From: Welwitschia mirabilis
Lineage: Eukaryota; Gnetophyta; Gnetopsida; Welwitschiales
Length of the DNA: 64,000 bases
NCBI GenBank assembly: GCA_051453625.1
Contig: JBOZIK010000001.1
Coordinates: forward strand, 225,440,146-225,504,145
Direction of reading: 5' to 3'
Part shown: piece by piece, positions 59,001 to 64,000 of the stretch
Layout of the letters: each line of letters opens with the position of its first letter
Numbering within the stretch: position 1 is the first letter of the stretch
The notes under the pieces: generated by a model
Told to the model about the DNA's origin: nothing
Databases searched by the model: none
What the model saw: the letters and a program-made list of their open reading frames with translations, nothing else
Made by a program: the position numbers and the translations under genes

Positions 59001-60290
59001 CTATGTAAAAAGAAGTTTCTAACAATTAATGTTAAAGATAGTCTTTTAAAGTGCCTAGGTTATTAAGCATTAGAATTGTTTTTAGGAACATTGGATTGAA
59101 AATGGGATTGATTATTCTAATTCATGTTGTTGTTGTTTTGATTAAATCTATTACATTAACAACTCTTAGAGGAATATTTACCCTTATGATCTAAATTAAG
59201 GTTCATGCTAGGGTTGGAATGGATTTAATATAATCTAACATCTTGTTACCAAGTCATATAACTTTGCTAAGGTTGATAATGCATGAAGATCAATAAACAT
59301 TTAAGAAATTCTTGAAATAAAATTCTATAAAATATGAGGACCATATTTAATAAAAATGACAATGACACTAATAAGGGAAAGTAATGGTGCTAATGAGAGA
59401 AGATAACAAAGTCATCTAAATGAAGAAAAAAGGACAAGGAAATGCTAACATGTGTTATTTAACTACATAGTGAAGATAAGGTGACTTGTAAAAATAAAAA
59501 TATAATAGAGTGAAGGATATATAAGGATAAAAAACAAAACCCTTAGACTAAGCTACAATGCATAAAAATGATAAAATGATAAATCTAAGACTTTCAAATG
59601 TAATATGATGAAAAAATAGAAATGTAGAAGAAAAATATAGTGTAAAAATTAAGAAATTAGAAGAATTCTTAGATTTGTTTTGACTTTTTTTAACTTCTTT
59701 AGAAAACTTACTAGAAGGAACAAAAGAAAAAAGAAGGGAAGAACTAAGAAGGTGAATAAGGTCTTTATTTTAGAAAGCCTATACAAATATAGTTGTCCTT
59801 ATACAAAAAACTTGATATAGAAATTTTTATTAGTTAGAGATAAAAAAAACTTTTAGTATAAAAAAGAAAAATGTAAAAAAGGAAGGGTAAAAAGGACCAA
59901 TTTGTATTCCACTAGAAAAAATCAATAGCATCCATTGAAAAAATAAAAATAAAAGAAGATAAAGAAAAAGCACTTGATAAGGATCAATATAGCAGAAAAT
60001 AAATAAAAAATACTAGAAGAGATCTAGTATAATAGGAAATAAAAATAANNNNNNNNNNNNNNNNNNNNNNNNNNNNNNNNNNNNNNNNNNNNNNNNNNNN
60101 NNNNNNNNNNNNNNNNNNNNNNNNNNNNNNNNNNNNNNNNNNNNNNNNTAAATAAAAAATAATAGAAGAGAACCAGTATAATAGGAAATAAAAATAAGCA
60201 TTGGAAGAAAATTAATATAATATAAAATAAAGGAAAAGAGAAAAAAATTAAACATTTGTTCATGCCTCATTGTAACTAACATGTCATTAG
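59001..60290 (-). other. Leader region of element Y
   Basis: Between the primer site and gag. It is AT-rich, with a purine-rich low-complexity stretch near 59840-60240. A 100-N gap (60049-60148) has flanks 59998-60048 and 60149-60197 duplicated. No gene recognised. Confidence 0.5.
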
Positions 60291-60306
60291 CCCTATAAAC
60301 AATGCT
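60291..60306 (-). promoter_or_regulatory. Primer-binding site of element Y, decayed
   Basis: Read on the minus strand, AGCATTGTTTATAGGG aligns without gaps to the Athila/Tat primer site GGCGCCGTTGCCGGGG. Most differences are C-to-T or G-to-A transitions, and it is preceded by TTTT as in relatives. It lies four bases from the inferred LTR end at 60311. Confidence 0.65.
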
Positions 60307-60310
60307 AAAA

Positions 60311-61467
60311 TGCTATTCATTATGAAATTTAGCTATGCTTATAGCACTATGAATATTCTTAGTTTATGTAAGATCATCTTAAGGATATAAATATTCTGAA
60401 GCTAGATCCAACTTTTATCAAAGAATAGCTAGAACTTCCATTTTTATTATAACAATAATGTTTCTTTTTCCCAAGGATAAATGTAGTATAAAAGTAATAA
60501 AGTAATAATGATATTAATTTCCAAAAATTTCATAAAAATATTTAGCAAATGTAAGGAACAATTTGTTGATTGATGAATAGAATTAGAAATGAAGCATATC
60601 TCTATGAACCTAGCATAATTATAATAACAATATCATGAGTATCTATCATAATAGAGTTTCTCTATGGTTAACTTAGAGAGCTCCTATTAAGTCATCATTC
60701 TAACTCAAGCATGGTGACAGAATTTGATTGTCACATAAGTATTAGTAAAGTCTCCAAGTCACCTTAGATTACACGACCTACTTCACAAGCATGAAAAGTA
60801 AGTAAAATTCCTAAAGATCAATAAATGATAGTTAAAATATGAACTAAAATAAGAACATAAAGAATCACTTATAAATCATATAAAATCTCAACATGCATTA
60901 ACTTAAATCAAGAATTACAAGTACGAAAGGGCATTTATAACTTAAAATTAAGAAACTACCTTGAATAAATATTAGCACTTTGTTAAGATAATTGAGAAAA
61001 ATATACATAATTATAAAAGATCCAAACTAAAGCTTGAAATATCATGCTCTCCTTAGAAGCTCATTCATTCCTAAAGAAAAATCTTAGAACAAATACATGC
61101 TAAGTATTTTCTTAATTTACAAAGGATTACCCAAAGATCCCTCTCTTCAAAATGAGGTTCAAATGCCCTTTATAGCTTAAAATTATGGTTATAATTAGGA
61201 TTTTGAAATTTCAAAAATTTTTGATGATGTTAGATGAGAAAACCAGTTACTTCAATGGATTTATTAATTGCCATTAGACTATAATTTCAAGATGATCATC
61301 GTTGCTGATGAATCCTAAGAACTCATTGGTAAAGGTAGAATGTCAAATTTTTATGACTATAATAGCATAAATCAAGATAAAAGCATAAAAATGGTTAAAA
61401 GCATAACTTGATAATGCTAAATAAGCCTTAAATACTTGAAATAAATTATAATTTTTACATGTTATCA
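60311..61467 (-). repeat. 5' LTR of element Y
   Basis: The minus strand starts TGATAACATGTAAAAATTAT at 61467 and ends GAATAGCA at 60311. A TATA box (TATAAAG) lies at 61168-61174, followed by a cctcattttgaagagaggg block typical of the transcript start region in these LTRs. It aligns with 18043-19225. Just outside it, X's protease frame ends. Confidence 0.9.
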
Positions 61468-61546
61468 TAATTCATCACTCACAAGTTATACTTTAGGTAA
61501 GTGTAAATGTTTATTTACGTTAATTTTATTTTTATTCTAAGTTTAG

Positions 61547-61950
61547 AATAGATTAAATCTAGTAGAAATATTACCAAAACCAATTTTTAATGCACTAGGT
61601 CTATAATTAATTTTACCACCAATAGTTGTAAGCGAAGGTGGATAAAAAATGATGGGATAATTAGTTGAATTAGTGGATGCCTTAAGAATCATAAAGTAAT
61701 AGGATTAATGTTTTTACTTATTTGAATCAAAGCATATTTTAATATTCATAAGGGTTTTACTAGAGTTTCATTAGCCATAGAAAGAATTACATTAGTGGTA
61801 TTAACATGGGTAAATCCTAAGGCTTCAAATATAGGTTCTAGCATAATATTAACTCTGGCTTCTAAATCTACTAAAGCTTTATCAATTATATGAGCTCCAA
61901 TGGTAATAGTAATGGTAGGGGATTCAGGGTTATCATACTTACCTAGTATT
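61547..61950 (-). pseudogene. Gypsy aspartic protease of element X
   Basis: Minus-strand reading: KYDNPESPTITITIGAHIID near 61930, KALVDLEARVNIM near 61860, EALGFTHVNTTNVILSMANE near 61800, STNSTNYPIIFYPPSLTTIG near 61660 and GNISTRFNLF near 61560. This matches KYKDPG.PTI...IG, ALLDLGASVN, ..LG......T...L.LADR and P.ILGRP.LAT. DLGAS reads DLEAR: the catalytic Asp is kept but the loop is changed. Only one stop lies in the first 70 codons. Confidence 0.93.
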
Positions 61951-61989
61951 TTAAATTAGAAAATGCAAGTAGTAAAAGTAGTAAGATTA

Positions 61990-63800
61990 ACTATGATTTT
62001 AAATGATTGAATCTTTTTTCTATTTTATGGGTGCATAAATCATTAAGAAATTTTATACAAAAAGTATTTTTTAATTACCGTAGGAAAGGAAAGGTTAATA
62101 CTAACATGTTAAAATGTTTATGGATAACTTCATTATTATCATTACCTTTATCAAATTAAAGATGACCAGAAAAAGAAATAAAATCCTTTTTTTTTAAATT
62201 TGTTCATAGATTTAGATTCAAGATTTTATAGTAAGTTTTCTAAATTTTTATCTTACTTAGCTTTAGGATTACATTTTGAAGTAGATTTTTTTTCTTCTTA
62301 ATCTATGGGCATTTACATCAATACATTATTTCACTACATGAGCTAATTTTAGAATAGGAGTTAATTGAGATGTAAACTTAAAGGATTATCCTTATTATTT
62401 TATTGTTGAGACATAAGGTTAATCATTTGTTGCATTTTCTTTGATTTACTAACACTCTCACTATTGCTTGTAATTTATTTTTCTAAGGGAAGGAAAGGGT
62501 AATAATTTAGGCTACCATTGAGATTAGTTGATGTAAGAATAAAAGCTATTTTCTTTTAATGGAAATTATTTAGATGTAGATTTTTATACTTTTTGAATTC
62601 GAAATTAGCATGATAGTTCTAATGAAAGGCATGAGCTTCTAATAAATGATGTTTCTATAAAACATTTTGAGCTTCCTTAGAATTTTGAGATATTTTTATG
62701 TTATAACACCCTATTAGATACAACTCATAAAAAGAAGGAATTGATAAAGTTTAAGATGGATTTTTATCTTAATTTATTCTATTCTAATTTAAGGTTTTCT
62801 AATTAAGCTTAGAGATGTTATTTACTAATTATTCATTTGATTTATCCTTATTCAAAATATCATTCAAAATAATTTTATTTTAAATATGATTGTTTTTAAC
62901 ATTTTTCTATATTTAAGTTACTTCTACCATTTCTTCTAATTTCTTACAAGGTTTATCAAGTGTAGCATTGAGTAATTCATAATTGATTACTTGGTCTATA
63001 GTTAGGACATGATACTTGAAGCAACTAGTACAAGGGGTTTTATTTAGTTATTCTTATTTGCCTATACTACATTATAGCTCCATTCTATAGGGTTTAGTAT
63101 CATGCAAGCCAAGTGATAATTGATTGGGTGTGATATCCAACTTTTATACATCCTAGGTACTTATCTTGACATGGATTCAGACATCCTAATCATCCACCAT
63201 TTTTTTGTTTCTTTATTTAGGCCTTCTTATAAAAATTGGACTAATCTCCATACTTCAAAGCTATGATTAAGATTTTTAATAAGAAGATTCCTATAATAAT
63301 TAAAAGTTTCAAAGTAAGACTCTAGTAGTTTTTATTTTATTAATACTAGTTATAAACAGAAATTTCTTAATGAAATATTATTTAAATTTTAAAATATTTT
63401 AAAAGCCCTCCTTATTTTTCATAAGTCTAAGTTAGTGTCTAGACCTATCCTTTAATGAAAGAGGGAGAATTGGTAGTTTAGCTATGTTAAAATGAGATTG
63501 AAATGTAATCTTTCAAACTAAATCAAATTCTTCAAGAAATTCACAAGGATCCTCATGATATAAACTACAAAAAGTAGGAAAATTCTTAATATTTTTAATA
63601 GAAATAAAAATATTTAGGATGAAAGATATGAAATAATTAATTGTATAACCTTAAAAAAGTTTTCAAGGCTAGATTGAAGATCATCATTTTAAGTATTATT
63701 ATCTTAGGTGGCCATTTGAGAAGTAAGAATATTTAAGGCTTATGCAAGTTTGTCAAAATATCTAGAATATTATGATAAAACCAAATATAAAGAAGCATGT
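61990..63800 (-). pseudogene. Gag of element X
   Basis: On the minus strand: PTFCSLYHEDPCEFLEEFDL near 63540, matching the DP.EF..EF.. start of gypsy gag; LPILPLSLKDRSRHWLRLMK near 63440 (first stop read as Trp), matching LFPFSLKDKAK.WL..L; RNKKMVDD near 63200; YPFPSLRKINYKQ near 62490, a PFPQRL-like block; and FVKFLNDLCTHK near 62040, leading straight to protease. It begins close to the right edge of the window; the sequence from 63800 to 64000 is too degraded to place. Confidence 0.85.
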
Positions 63801-64000
63801 TTAGCAATGAAGTACTAAAACTATGCAATATTTCTAAACATTTTTGAATATGAATATAAGATTTATTCATAGACGCATAGTATGAAAAATAATTAGAAGA
63901 AATGTATAAAAAGGAATTAAAGTTATAGTATATGCACCTAGAAGATTTTCTTAAGTAGTATAGTGATTACCAGTTCATTGAGACATTTTTAATATAGAAA
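63801..64000 (-). other. Upstream part of element X, unassigned
   Basis: This should be the gag start or leader of X, whose 5' LTR would lie beyond the window. I see no LTR end or primer site here. Confidence 0.4.

Larger units (their letters stand above)
18043..61467 (-). mobile_element. Gypsy element Y, split by two insertions
   Basis: Y is a minus-strand Athila/Tat-like element inside X. Its LTRs are 60311-61467 (5') and 18043-19225 (3'). It has a primer site at 60291-60306, gag near 58.5-59.0 kb, protease and linker at 56.6-57.5 kb, RT/RNase H at 46.3-47.5 kb, integrase at 44.9-46.1 kb and a polypurine tract at 19424-19439. Z separates the linker from RT, and V lies between integrase and the polypurine tract. 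Span minus Z (about 9.1 kb) and V (about 22.8 kb) leaves about 11.5 kb. The model is inferred from order, strand and length; a clean target-site duplication could not be shown. Confidence 0.78.

Noticed and set aside
18038-61472. Target-site duplication of Y (aaatt or aattt against taatt)
   Set aside because: It matches at only four of five bases and depends on where the LTR ends are set. In such AT-rich DNA this is weak, so it was not used as evidence.
15490-63800. Endogenous pararetrovirus as the source of RT sequences
   Set aside because: RT is followed by RNase H and then integrase, with paired LTRs. Pararetroviruses lack integrase and LTRs.
1-64000. Host protein-coding genes, tRNA or rRNA
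   Set aside because: No intact frame over about 100 residues exists outside gaps, and no conserved tRNA or rRNA block was recognised by eye. A tRNA scan would settle this.

Overview
The window looks like a gene-poor, very AT-rich stretch of a plant nuclear genome, almost entirely built from old LTR retrotransposons. The plant assignment rests on the families seen: Ty3/gypsy elements of the Athila/Tat type, a SIRE/Tork-like Ty1/copia gag, and an L1-type LINE. I cannot name the species. I found no intact host gene, rRNA, tRNA or CRISPR array. Every element is decayed. Stops fall mostly where relatives have Gln, Arg or Trp codons, and CpG is scarce, as expected from long methylation and C-to-T change.

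Layout. 1-289: tail of a plus-strand Ty3/gypsy integrase. 2766-7713: a plus-strand copia element with two LTRs, a perfect Met-tRNA primer site and gag, but no pol. 9110-10495: a hierarchical tandem repeat. 10507-10825: a LINE reverse-transcriptase scrap. 10840-15480: AT-rich, nothing firm.

From 15.5 to 63.8 kb the sequence reads best as a nest of five LTR elements, called X, Y, Z, V and W here. X (minus) is outermost: its gag-protease lies at 61.5-63.8 kb and its linker-RT-RNase H-integrase at 15.5-18.0 kb. Y (minus) sits inside X, with LTRs at 18043-19225 and 60311-61467, a primer site, gag, protease, RT, RNase H and integrase. Y is broken twice. Z (plus, 47466-56587) splits Y's pol at the start of RT, and V (19874-42660) lies in Y's 3' region. 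W (minus, about 21541-37130) lies inside V. Subtracting Z and V leaves Y at about 11.5 kb, a normal size for this lineage, which supports the model.

Several elements look non-autonomous. The copia keeps only gag. Z keeps gag, protease and an extra 3' ORF. V has long LTRs carrying repeated palindromes and an internal part with no recognisable pol. W keeps a full gag-PR-RT-RH-IN order and also has, downstream on the same strand, a decayed coding stretch of about 2 kb that I cannot name.

Assembly caution: fourteen gaps are exactly 100 N. At thirteen of them the last 30-400 bases before the gap are repeated just after it, with small differences. These are most likely unmerged contig ends or two haplotypes, so distances and apparent duplications near gaps should not be taken literally. 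Element boundaries are read by eye and good to a few bases where termini are visible, otherwise to tens or hundreds of bases.
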